Below, one piece after another: positions 12,490-24,943 of a stretch of 64,000 nucleotides of DNA; position 1 is the first letter of the stretch, and the number at the start of each line of letters is the position of its first letter. Made by a program: the position numbers and the translations under genes. The notes beneath the pieces are model-generated. The model had not been told where the DNA came from. It was given only the letters and a program-made list of their open reading frames with translations, and ran no database searches. This DNA is from Varroa destructor. Lineage: Eukaryota > Arthropoda > Arachnida > Mesostigmata > Varroidae. The stretch covers positions 29,589,565 through 29,653,564 of the forward strand of contig NW_019211454.1 of assembly GCF_002443255.2 (NCBI RefSeq). The letters run 5' to 3'.

Positions 12490-14278
12490 AAACCTCCAAA
12501 TTTGAAAGACTGATTTACCGCTTCAGAACTTAATTACGCGCTTTTTTCGCACGTATGTACTCATAGCGAGGGCCGATTGGTTTGTCTTGTTTCTGGGTAT
12601 TATTGGATAGGAACCAAATTAGTACGTACAATGCGGATTCTGTTAAGAGTTCCAGCAGCATAAATCTGTTTCATCCCATCATGAGCTGTGCAAGTTAACT
12701 TTGATCTAAAACAGTACGTTTCCTTTACGACACAAAGTAGATAATATAATAAAAGGCGAATAAAAAAAGACAATTCATCTCCTCAACTTCACATCCAAAT
12801 ACCTGTAATTAAGAAAAAGTGCTTCTGCTTGGAAAAACCGTGTTACTATTTACCTAGAAGTTCGAGTAAAGCCAGTAAAAATAGCGGTAAAGTTTTAGAA
12901 AATGTAAGCGAAAGTGCTTCATCGTGCATGAAAGCGTAATAAGCTGATTGTTTGCTAGAAAAGAAACTGAATGTTCCGCCGGCCGGTTCGATATTCCGTA
13001 CAAACGGATAGCTCTGCTAGATTCATCTTTAACGAAATCCTACCTGTCGGTTCTTTGAGACCGTCGAACGCCTGAAGGTGAGACACTCCGTCTTACAAAC
13101 AGGGTCGGACAAGAATCTCTACGTATAGTAAACCGTCAAACTGTCAGAAGACCCCTGTCCCACTTCGTATAATTTCTTGCTTTGCGCGGATGTCAAAATA
13201 TGCTTTTAGACAAAAACTGTGGCACTGAGCACGAGCTAAATTTCCATCTGCTATTCGTCTTTGATTTACTACTACGGTAAACACTGAACATAAAGGGCTT
13301 GGCAGCCATTAAATTTACCGCTCTTCGATAAAGCGAGAAGCATCAATGCTGCACACACGTTCCTTTCGTAACAGCACCTCATTAATAGCGTCTCACCTAA
13401 TGAAACTAACAAGATGACCGGCTTAAGTATACCTGTTTATGAGTGTGGAATTTTTAACAAAAGCTTCTATGCCACAATATGATAGCTCTGCATTTCGAGT
13501 TTTATGCCCCAAGGCATTCGATCAGACGGCTGGCTTCCAGTACAAACCAAGTCTGTCTGTCTGTCTATGCTCTGCGGGTTCAAACCTAGACCACACAAAC
13601 GAATAATTACTTGTACGAAACAGTTGTTGAATGAATATTTGCAGAAATTGAATGATGGATGCTCATTTGTGAACAGGCATTCAATATAGTCATAGCAAAG
13701 CAAACTCCTGCATTGCATAGTCGGCTGAAATTACTGTCTTAATTAATCACCGAACTATAACTTAAAAGATAGTTTTGCGCGTCGCCTGAATAACTAGCAA
13801 TAATATAGATTTATAAGGTTTCCGCAACATGTAACACTAAAACTTACTTTCTGAGCCGTACGAAAGGCAGGGAAAAAAAAGAGCATTTGTGTACGAATAA
13901 ATCAACACAGTAAGAAAATTAACTTCCTCTAATCATCTATTCATTAAGTTTGGGGTTTAAGGCACAGCGGAACATATGACGAAGGACTCGAACGAAAGTT
14001 CAGTGCCTCGTTTTCATTACTACTGACGCATGGATTGATTGTCTTCTTTCATCCAAATTTCTTTAGGGAAAAAGGGATTAAATGAATCCGTGAGTAGTGC
14101 CGCAAAATTCATAACGGGTATTTGTAAATTCATTACAAAAGCTAATTATAAATAATTTGGTCCTGCTACAGCAAAATGGCTGTTTAGCTTCTTACCGTGT
14201 TTTCATTCAGGACGTAGCAGGGATGCCAAGTTATTAGTTAAAATACCCTATATTAAACTGTTTTATAGTTCTGTAACT

Positions 14279-14299
14279 GTAGTAGTAGTAGTAGTAGTA
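14279..14299. repeat. (GTA)7 microsatellite
   Basis: Seven uninterrupted GTA units are followed by a degenerate TAGTATTATTAT tail. Confidence 0.93.
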
Positions 14300-17200
14300 C
14301 TAGTATTATTATGAGACATCTGAACTTCAAAATAACACGACAATAATTCCGAAATTCAGTTCAGAAAAACCCTAAGAACTTCCAGGAGCAAGAAAATTTC
14401 TGAGGACGCGTCCAGTTTTATGCCGCTGATACCTACCCTTTAATACGAACCGGTTACCCTAATAGCAGTATCTATATAAGGTGGAGTTACACTAAATAAC
14501 CGCGCTTAGTTCGGGATCAAGTATTACAAAAATGAAAATTCTTCGAGGGCATAATGCCAATGTTAGTATATCTAAATTACCCATTAACTTACAGGAACAC
14601 TTCTCTCGAGTAGCTAGGAGTCACACGTTAAATAACAATTTGCAATGTTATATATATATATATATAATAAATGCAGCACGGGGCCCAAGCAAGGATATAC
14701 CGTATGAAGTCCCTGGATTTCTATTGTAAGGCTCTCATCCCGAAAGCACTAAAGTCGTGCTATGATGACAGGTGAAAGGATGAGCGCAAGACCATTGAAA
14801 AGCCATCGTAGCAACTGCGTTCTGTCCGGAGCTTCTCCTGCAGTCTGCCGAGCCGGATCCGTTGAGCTCCGCTTTGAATGGGGACAGATAACAGTAGCGA
14901 ATCACCAGAGCCGGCGATTCCCAACGAGAGAACCAAGTTGGCAATCCATTAAAAACTACAGTGATGTAAGACGCCAGGAGTCGACACAAATGACCACAGT
15001 TAGCACTACTAGTAGTTATTAGTTACCGGTATGCCGGTCCTTCACTGTAGCTGCCTGCGTTTTCATAACCTAGAGATATATAGAGGTACATTATAATTTA
15101 ATATGGCACGAGGACTGGCTATCCCGTCTTAGTACCGATCCTGAGATTTTTCAGTGTGAGCACTTTAGGCGGTCCGCGAGATATTGGCGTAGCACCAAAG
15201 CCGCCTACAAAACGAGGCATGACCTCAGAATTTAAGTTTTCACCGTTAGTTAAGGTGTGACTATCTACTCTAGTCAAAGCTGTCAACTATCGATTTAGGG
15301 CTGAAATGGTCTGGGTAGCTAATACGGATCTCTTTGAGCACGTTGCCTTACTAACCGTAACTAATCAGTACGCTGCAACTCTAGCTAAAATTTCAATTTT
15401 AACCTTTCATTTAATTTAATAATAATACTATAGAAGAAAAAGAGTTCAGTACGATAAGGTATTATTATTCATTAAGGCTGATAGGTGCTTGTATGGTTGC
15501 TATGCCGTTTCATAGGCCTGTTGGAAAATCCAGCAATAAGGATAAGTTGTTGGACTAGTCCAGCCAGATCCGCTTTGGTTAGACTCCTAGTGCGGGCAAA
15601 TTCTTGATTTTATCTTACGATTGAAAATAAGTGATGTCGGGGAACTGTTCACACAGGATGAATAATTTATAGCATTAAACAAAAAAGACCGTTAGGATCG
15701 GACTACCTTCGCAACTTCGCCTTGCATAGCTCTCGTATGTACGACCAGGACTGCCTCCGTTAAGCCGCGAACCAAGGATCAATTTGAGAACATTGCTAGA
15801 TCAAGGTGATGACTGAGTCGGCAGCGAGGCTAGCCGATTCTCAATGCGTCATTTGTTCGACCGTAGACATTTGCGTAAAAGTGATTTTACAGAGACCTTT
15901 CTCACAAGGAAAGCATCTCCATAATGGGAAATTCCAGTGATAAATACACTCACAACGCCGGAAGGGCACGCATCGTGTGGGTAAGGAATCGAGCGCGCAC
16001 CCTAGAGTTTTGTATTAATGTCTAAGCAAACCTTGGATTGGAAAGCTATGAGGTAGTTTGAAGTGAGGCTGAAGGTCGGCCAAGAAAAATGTTTTTAAAC
16101 TCTGCGGTAAAGAACCGTGCCGCATTGCGTGTTGAAACATTTGATTCGTTAATGCATACCATGGTGTAGACTGTACCCAACTCGTCCTAAACATCCTTGC
16201 GCCAAACGCAGCTTACCACATGAGTAGTCATCTCGGCAACTGAAACGATAACCAGCTTAACAAAGACCATGTTAAATCCTTAAGAATATTAACTGTTGGA
16301 ACTGCTTAAAAAGCATTAGCGTTCAAAATTACTTATATTCCCGTAGTAGATGCATTAACGATCTACGAAAACAGCCGTCAACAACTTTCGGAGTCTCAAG
16401 GATACGTAGAGATACTTCGAATTCATGGAACTTTATAACCGTATAGTGTTACGTATACATCGTAGCTGCCTGATGCAAAATCCTCACCAAGACACGCATT
16501 TGCTACTGCGGAGTAACAGCCCATCTGACGAAGCCGTTTTTGATCATCTTTCTTTGGAAGATTCGTACGGTATACAGCTGGTGAGGGCCCGAGGAAGGTT
16601 CCTGCCTAGTGGTCATCTTATCACTTTCAGCCTGTACCCGTTACTACAATAGCTCCTTGGATTGCTTTGGGCAGTCTTCCTGTTTCAAGTCTCTCTCTGC
16701 TGATCTGCCTGACAACACTTCATGCCTCACACGCCTCAGATTGATGCCAGCAGGCGGACACTCACACAGTCACCACTATTGACAAGCTTTATCTCATCTA
16801 GCTCATATATGACGCGCGACATGCCGCTTCGGAATCCCAAGTTGCCAAGGTTCCACAATGCTTTCCTTCACCGTTTGGCGGTTTTTGCCGTTCCGACATA
16901 ACATAATAGCGAGGCTATTTGCAACGTGAAGACGTACTAGCGTACTATAAAGCGACATCAGTATGAAAAAAATGTGGAGAATGCCGTGCGTTATCTTGCG
17001 GCTTCGTCGCATGATGCGTTGTGATTCTAGCCAGTCAGTACGCGTGTGATGGGAAAGAACTTCAAAAATGAACATAAATAGGATGGAGGACCTGCAACAC
17101 ATCTGGTCGCTAACATCTGGACCATACACATGAACCGGACTAAGCGTACAAGAGAGTATGGCACCTAAGGCACTGTTCCACAAAGGAAACCTGTGGGCCA

Positions 17201-18539
17201 AGGTTTGGTGTACCTATTATCGTTCCTAAAAATAATGAAATTGTCAAGACTGTAATTTAATAAGAGTTTAGCTACTCGCGGAAGTTTGATTACTGCACTA
17301 ATGTTTTTTTCTAACATGAGACTGCAATATTCACATGATGCTTTGCACGCTATAAATATTGCAGCATCGTCGCATAAAAGCGCTCCCTTCGGCGAGTTTA
17401 GTACGGACAAAAGGATTCTATACAGATCCGTTTCTGCTTAATTATATGCTCTTATAGGAGCGTTGCATTCGATACATTCGCGCAGTCTCGTGTCTCTAAA
17501 TTCGTTTTTCCATGACAAGCTAATGAGACGACAAGCTTTCAGTTAGTGTGTGCAAGAGTCGGGTAAGACGATTTATATCCTAATTATATTAATCTATGAA
17601 TGGTTTCAGGGGACGACTATGTCTTGTTTATATGGACGCGTACGTTTTTGCGTATCTCCTATAGTTCGCATCAGGAGGAAAACGCACTCAAAAAAACATG
17701 TTATATAAGAAAAAACTCAATATTGTATCTTTTATTTGGATGGACATTGGTTATTTCTGGGACTATTTAATTATAAGCTGCACAGAATTAATAGGTTCGG
17801 TATGCACATTATTGATTTCAGTTAGTACAGCATAACACAAGTGACCCCTTCAGACCAAAGATAGAAGGGTGACGTTTAAATTTTCTAAAAATATTCTGAT
17901 ACGGTGTGCAGATATACATGTGTATATCGATGTCTCATATAGTGTTTGCGAGTTAAGGCCACCGGGCCTCTAGCCAAAAGCCACCAATTAACTTTATCGA
18001 GGGTTTATCGAGCTGATCGGACAGTCCACATATTTCAGGGACCTCTCTTAACTAGAAAAATTTGTTGACTTCTTCATAAGACAAGGAATCTGAATCCTAC
18101 ATATGTAAATCAAAGCAAACCCGTTCCCAAGTCAACGAAACGTGGGCGTGTAAGATCCACGTCTGACTTGTTATATCACGACTGTGTTTATTATGAGCTT
18201 TATTACAAAAGCTACTTTAAAATCGAGACGTAATTGGGCATATCGACTAAAAGATTAACGTTTTTAGTGTTTAGGTGGATTCAGTAGTGCATCCGGAAAA
18301 AACATTCAACAACGAATATCAGCTATCTGCTATTTAAAAGGATTTCATTTATGAACATACCTGTTTCCGTCACAATATTGTCTATATTTGTACCGTATAG
18401 GTACCGTACGAAAAGCGAAGGACTATTGATAGAAACGTCCAAACAGATGGAGATATTTTGTCCTTCATAGACCGAATGTCTCCTGTAGATTCCTCGTTGA
18501 GTTTCGAATTTGTTATTTGTAAGGAACGAGTCGCCCATC

Positions 18540-19260
18540 TGGCCAGTTATTATCTTTTTTGTTCTTGTTTACAACGTATCCGCCAGCGAACAGTCTGTTG
18601 TCTAAATCGATTATTGCTGTTGCTGTTCTTGTGCTGACTGTCGTTACCCAGGTTTCGTGAGGTCCCAGGTTTGACAAACGGCGCTGAGGGCCGTCGGATG
18701 GCAACTATACCTATAAAATGTATCTGCTCAATCGAATGCTTCGCTCATCAGCGAAACGTAATACTATTAGACAGTGCGCTTCGTTCGATGCCGCTGCATT
18801 CCTCCTTTAGTGACAAACATCCATGTTACGACACCTTTACGCTGGCGGTACCCTGGCCGTCCGGTTAGCCAGTTGGTTTGTCCGTCGTTTGAAGGCCTTG
18901 CTGGTTCGTCTGTTTTGCGTTCGTACACTTGTCGCCATTGTTGTCGAGCGGATGGCGCCAGCGATACCCGCACGTCGTAAGCTTGCCGACGCTACGTTAC
19001 TTGGATAGACGATCCTACTCCGCTAAATCCTTTCCTGTGACTGCCTCTGCTGTCGCTGCCAGTATGTCGCCGAGTTGACAGTGAGTGATCTACGAGGGGG
19101 CGTCTGGCGTTTCTAATGTCTAACACGGGAATCGGGAGAACGAATGTCCACCACCACTTCGTGGTGGTGGACATTCGTTCTCGGACTGGGGGGGCGTGGA
19201 AAGGAAAAGCGGGCCATTTCTGGACGGTCAACGTGCTGCTGAAAGGGTTTTGATTGCGCC
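18540..19260. other. GC- and CpG-richer, stop-poor block with a central hairpin
   Basis: This patch is visibly richer in GC and CpG than its flanks and leaves open frames of 60-80 codons on both strands at once, so no strand is favoured. It contains the 22-bp hairpin at 19136-19182. It may be a promoter or first-exon region, or decayed coding sequence. No domain was recognised. Confidence 0.35.
19136..19182. repeat. perfect foldback inverted repeat, 22-bp stem, 3-nt loop
   Basis: The arms 19136-19157 and 19161-19182 are perfectly complementary around TTC. The inner part of the stem is a run of CCA/TGG units. Confidence 0.95.
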
Positions 19261-19326
19261 TGTCTTCGCTTCTGCTTTGATTATGGTACGTCCAGCAGTC
19301 GACGATTGTAATAGGTCAAATTGAAT

Positions 19327-19347
19327 TGTTAGTCATGATGACTAACA
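19327..19347. repeat. 9-bp hairpin, 3-nt loop
   Basis: TGTTAGTCA and its exact complement flank TGA. It is short enough to be incidental, but lies only 145 bases from the 22-bp hairpin. Confidence 0.6.
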
Positions 19348-19851
19348 GTATTAATCTTGGTGAACTGAAGTAATTATGGTAGTGGAATGAGAATGATAAT
19401 GGTGGCTATTGTCAGTCAGAACAGCGAAAACTTCTGAGCACGCGCCATATGAATAGACCTATTGGCTTTCGTCACTTAAATCATAATATCAACTTTTTGA
19501 TTTTTTTGAAACAACATTTATGAACTAAAACAATTGTTACTATTGATAAACAGCATCGTTTAAGTAAAAAAACATCCTGACACAGCATTTTAAAAACCTT
19601 GAATTTTACTTTGTTTAACTAATTTTCATAGTACGTGATAATACCTGCATTGCAAGATTAGCCTTGTAGGTTGTAGCCTCTGATGCTGCTATGAGCGACA
19701 GACTACAGTCACCGATGTCGTTACTGATTTGTATTCAAGCTATTCTAGGCGACTAAGAAATGTTTTTTGTTAGTTTTACGCAATTATGACTGGTTGTCAA
19801 TTTTTTCTAGCCTTGCCATCGTAACATCATTAGCGCGTCAACTTATAGCCC

Positions 19852-19854
<3 letters not shown>

Positions 19855-19906
<52 letters not shown>
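19855..19906. repeat. (AG)26 microsatellite
   Basis: Fifty-two bases of uninterrupted AG repeat. Confidence 0.97.
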
Positions 19907-19909
<3 letters not shown>

Positions 19910-22900
19910 GCTCGTTGTCTGGAATATTAACCTTAGCTTCCAGAAATAGTGGGTCGTTTTTCTAAAACGGAAGTCTTACAGAATAAACTGTGCCGTATCG
20001 GCGCCAATTTATCACGTACGTACCTGCGGCAGTTGACGTTGTCTTAACGATGGCTCTGCTTCATAGCTCGCAATATTCTGAACTCAGCGGAGTATTTAAT
20101 AAAATAGAAACAAATAAAGAGCTGTTGAATGAACTAGAGCGATGCTTCGTGGTAGGTCTGATTACCATGGTGGGGACGTTCTCCTACATTTGACATGCTG
20201 TTACCCATTAACAAAACGAAGGGTTATATTTGAAAATATTAAATTGACCTAAAAAACTGTCATGTGCATAGAAGGGATTATACACATATATTGGTTAAAC
20301 ACACCTCATGATGTTAATATAGGAACGCAATTATCTACACCCTAAACGTTACATAGGAAACCTGGAAAAAAACCACGTACAAGTAGTGCAGCTAGACAAG
20401 TTCCACCTTGCCAATGACGAAAAAACAATTTTTAATTCACCCACTAAATGGTACTTTTATATTTATTTGTTACATTGGTGTTTCTACAACTATTCTTCTC
20501 GAGATATGCCGTATTATGCTCTAATCTATATCTCCCGATATCAAAAATCTCCTTTTGCTGTTTTTATCAATACATAAGCCTACACTTATATATGGACATT
20601 TCAGCCAATTTGATATATGTCTAAAATCGATATCTGTTTCATCAATACACAACCACAATGTACCCATTCTTAATGTGAGGTTAGAAAAATTTTATTTACG
20701 TTTTTGCGAGATTTTTGTTAGCTGACATTGTTTGAAAGAAACGTAATAAACGATTATACAGATACAGTCATGTTTTCAAGTGATGCCAATAGAAATCAAT
20801 GAATCTCTCTTTATTACAAGTTCTATGTATTTAAGTTTCTATTTAAATACTTTCTTCAATCTTTAGCGATTTTTAGCATATATTCGAATACGGTGTTACA
20901 GATATCCGCTCTACATTGCCTTACCGTCCATAAATTGTCGTACTGCACGTTGCTTTTTTAAAATGAATCGAACGAAGTTACGTCATAAATACCGGAGGGT
21001 TATTCGACGTGACCCCGCTCAGAAATCAGCCGCTCACCAATGTAATACGTTCGCGCTATTGGTTACTTGCAGGGATGGACATATTTGCTGAGGCCATATG
21101 CTTTACAAACTTTTTTTTATGTATATACACTGTTCTAAGAGAAAATAATTTTATTATTATGTAAATGAACACCAGAAACCAGACGGTTGGAATAGTGACC
21201 GTCTCATTTTAAGTTTTTAATTTAAAACAAGGGTAAGAATACCTTTTACAACTTATAAGTTATGAGCACAACTTCCACTAAAAGCTAAATATCGCGGATA
21301 CACTAGAAGCTTTTCGTAGGAACTTCATTGGGTTAAAGGGCGAAGCAAAAGTAAACCTATAAGAGACGAGATTACAAATAGATAAGCAGTGAAACGGAAC
21401 GCAACTAATCCTGCAATTATCGATAATTAAGCTCCTACAGCGGACTTCGTCCGTGCATAGATATTAATCTATTAATGACTATGCGTCTTCTGCCGTGTTC
21501 CTAGCGTGGTAAATATATGCCGGCTGTTTGCTCCAGGGTAGGCGAATATAATCTTCGATTTGTTTTTGTTTTTTTATCAACCAGTAAAACATCTAATTGA
21601 AAGCAATAGTGGCAATAAAATGTTGGAGTTATCGTTTCCTGAGCAGTAACACAACGCAACATAATTGGAAGCCCCATCAAAGACCCGCATAATTTGTAAC
21701 TAGTTATTTGTATGCTAGGAAATCCTTCAGATATTACCGGAAAAACAATATTTCATATTTGAACGAAGCATTGGCAAGAGAAATTTGATTACGATATCTG
21801 CTGAAATTAGTGGGGCAGTTAAGAAATATATAGACGGTTGGCTTTCTAGGAAAATGTCAGGTGTCCATTTTCGTACGATCTGAACGTGCAGCCTGCCGCA
21901 AACATGGTCCCTCATTAAATTTACGGTCTGACATCTGCAATATCTAAATTTATACCGTCAAAACATTTTTTTGCGCCTTTCTTAAGTACCCCACCACATT
22001 AACTGCTTACGTTACTTGCAGTCCGCTTACGGTGGATAATGCAACCAGTTGAATTGGTCGTCTGATCCCTCCTCCTCCCAAAAAGAGTAAAAATGCCATT
22101 TACGAAGTTGCGGCAATACCCGTTACCCGTTTGCTTCCCCCATTCCGTTTAAGATCCATTTGCGACCGAATCTGCACATGAGCGACAGATGTCTTTTCCA
22201 TGGTATATTCTTAGCTATTTGAAATTTCCCTAACGCTTTACTACGAAGAATAAGGGTAAAGGTCTTACGAGCTTTAGCATGTTGACCCTAAAGCAGCATA
22301 TTCAACACCAAATGGCCTGTTGCTAGTGGCCGAAAAAACAAACGTTTGTTGTCTGCTTATGCAGATGGGACGTCTTTACAGTTAAGAAAAAAATGATTTT
22401 CTGACTCTATTAACAAGAGGGTGAATTATCGTATACTGCGGAAATAGTTCAAAGGCGTTAGCAGTCGGCATCTAGAAATCAAAAATATTTGTGAACCTTC
22501 TTTGAAAAACCTCGTCTTCTGAGTAAAATTTTTTCCTAATAATAGTGGGCTGAAATAAAGGCGTCCAATATAATGTCCTAGACATTCTTGTTCACAAATA
22601 TACATATCGATGTTCAACGCTATTTTTACAAACTTCGTCTTCGATCACCGCTAAATACAGTTACTTACACGCTAGGCTAAATGCTAAAAATTGGTAAAAT
22701 ATTAGAGATATGTTAGGTTGTATCTGTACAGCCAACTTCTAATGGGAGTATACATCAGGATATTGAGCACAATGCTGCTTGAGTATATGTACAGAGTTTA
22801 TGCGAGCAGCTTTCCCCTTAGAGGCTGTTATCCCTTGTAATACCAATTAAGTTAAATCTTTTCGTTATGTAGGACCGTATGCATGAACGAATCGCACGAA

Positions 22901-23330
22901 CTCCATGATAGGACATATGCGCAACATGTTTCCCAGTGGTATTGACACAGTGGTAGGCTTACCAATAGATGTGCATCAATTTACACTCTAGTTACCCTTG
23001 TGCCATCAGAATTTTGTTTTTAACACGTATTGTCCTCCTGATTTACTCGCTTAATGAGTTCCCGTAACTTACGCTTAGACAGTCTAGCATAATATCCACC
23101 ATTTGCTGCTTACATGCCAACCGGCCGCTGTGACAATGGTCCCTTGACGCTTGATGAAATGGACATTTTTATATATTTGACATATGTGCAAACGTTACAC
23201 TCAAGTTTTTAGATCATTTTTTAAAACCCTTTTAGTAATACAAATCAGTTCCCTTCCATTAGCCCCATAACTATCCTACCTAAAAACAGCTGAAATATTC
23301 AAATAACTTAAAAACCTGCCCATCCTCGAA
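19910..23330. other. non-coding stretch, no gene recognised
   Basis: The sequence is AT-rich with frequent stops in all frames. Apart from a 14-base palindrome (AATTATCGATAATT, 21415-21428) nothing distinctive was seen. Confidence 0.5.
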
Positions 23331-23415
23331 TCTCTGTATTGGAACTGAGATACTTTGTCTCTTGTGTGAGAAACTCACTTTGTTTACTGCAATGTCTTGC
23401 ATTGTTGTTCTGCAG

Positions 23416-23688
23416 TCAGGGCAACATTGAACAACGTAGGCGGTGCTTAGGCTTTCTCTTGGCCGACACTTGGCCAGGCGAGCCGCACAGCTTTTTGACT
23501 CTCAAGACCCCTAGGACAGGGTCACGGAAATCGTAGCCACGCGTGTCTCTCCGGTTAACGCTCGTAGCATCCTTCCTGCTGTAAAACAAATCTGTTCCAT
23601 GCTTGGCAGGCCTCTGCCGACTTGACGCCTGATAGGTCATATCGAGTATTGTTTCTATATTTGCGCCTGCATCTTTAGTGGGCTTCAA
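23416..23688 (-). other. candidate open coding segment, no family recognised
   Basis: The - strand is open for 90 codons with balanced, coding-like codon use (many GCC, AAG, GGC) and a basic C-terminus. There is no clear acceptor upstream on this strand. On the + strand, however, a long pyrimidine tract ends in TTTTTACAG at 23731, an excellent 3' splice site followed by 26 open codons starting SESMDCSRFF. The two strands give conflicting models, so this is only a lead. Confidence 0.15.
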
Positions 23689-24896
23689 GTTTATTTCTCT
23701 TTCTCTTGTGTTTTTCTTTTTTACTTTTTACAGTCCGAGTCGATGGACTGCAGCCGTTTTTTTCACTGTTCCCTTTGTTATTGCTTCTTTGGGCCTAAAT
23801 TCTTCAGCCTGTAACTTGCGCTAACTATTTATTTCAAAGATGAAAATTACGCACTGGAAATAGCAAAAAAGACTAAAGGATAGCCTCAACATGCGTAATA
23901 TTCTTAAAAACTTTCCATAGGTGCAAACATTAACTAGCGTGACATTTTCATAGCCTTCTGTTATTAAGTCTGAACATAATGTCTGTGCGAGCTAGCGCAT
24001 AAAGAATGTGTTCTCAGCAATGGGTTATTCATTCCATGCGTATATAAAGTATAACTTTCCAAGTTTTATCTTTCAATTTTACTTTTAATTAACTTAACAA
24101 TTTAAGTGTTAAGTTTGTTAGCGAGCATTATGTTGTCATCGCAGGCAAGCGTGCCTGCTACTCTCAAACTGTAATATTATTTTTACTTATAATGTATTAC
24201 AGGTTTTCATATATTATAAGGTACGCCAAAGTTCAAGCACAATTTCAATCTATTAGAGATATATCTATTCAAGCTTTATCGCCATTGACCGAACACGCAG
24301 AGCTTCTCCCCATGCCTTAATTTAGGTTTTCACAAGCCGTATTCTGTATGTTTATCTATTTATGGTCCATCAGTCAGCATTACTTTTGTCCAGCTCATAC
24401 CCTCTGAATTTAATGGACTTGATTTAAAAATTTTTTCTAATTCCTATTGTTTATAATCTAATTCAATACCTTATCCGCCGTGCGCAAAACGATCGTCTAG
24501 CATGCGCCATATTCGTCTATGCCTGTATTCCTAAATACGGTTGCCAAAAGTGTGCTCGTGTTTCAAACATTTCTGTCCGATATGTTTCCCTGACATCGTA
24601 GATCGATATTAGAAATAGATATTTGTGATATGTCGTTTGTATGGTTATTTTTTTTTTTGTCGCATAGTAAACATTATTTAATTTTATGAACGCAACGAAA
24701 ATATATGAGATTAATCACGTTTTCTCCAAAATACCTTTACTTATCTACTATTACTTGTCTCTGGTGGTAGCGTAGTCCTGTGTCCGAGATAGTCATAATC
24801 CTTTAGGATTTTCTAAGGCCTATTCGTTGCGCTTCTTTGAACTCAGGCGACAGGAAAAGCCCAGATTACAATATTGTGTTCGACTAATGAACCGCT

Positions 24897-24943
24897 TATC
24901 TATTATAGTTACACTATTTTATCTATTATTATAGTTAGACTAT
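24897..24943. repeat. near-tandem duplication
   Basis: Two copies of a segment beginning TATCTATTAT and ending in an ACTAT motif lie next to each other (24897-24917 and 24920-24943). They differ by a three-base insertion and one substitution. Confidence 0.75.

Larger units (their letters stand above)
8885..18530. other. non-coding stretch, no gene recognised
   Basis: Open frames here are short, lack recognisable domains and behave like chance. Visible content includes a poly(C)13 run (12477-12489), a GTCT repeat (13551-13565), a GTA repeat (14279-14299) and a TA repeat (14649-14666). An ATG-started 52-codon frame at 16425-16580 ends at a GTGAGG donor-like site, but nothing else supports it. 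Confidence 0.5.

Noticed and set aside
13577..13600. tRNA B-box-like GGTTCAAACCT
   Set aside because: The T-stem has two mismatches and no cloverleaf can be drawn around it.
16425..16652. 75-codon + strand frame with ATG and a GTGAGG donor-like site at 16581
   Set aside because: No leader, acceptor partner, domain or codon bias supports it.
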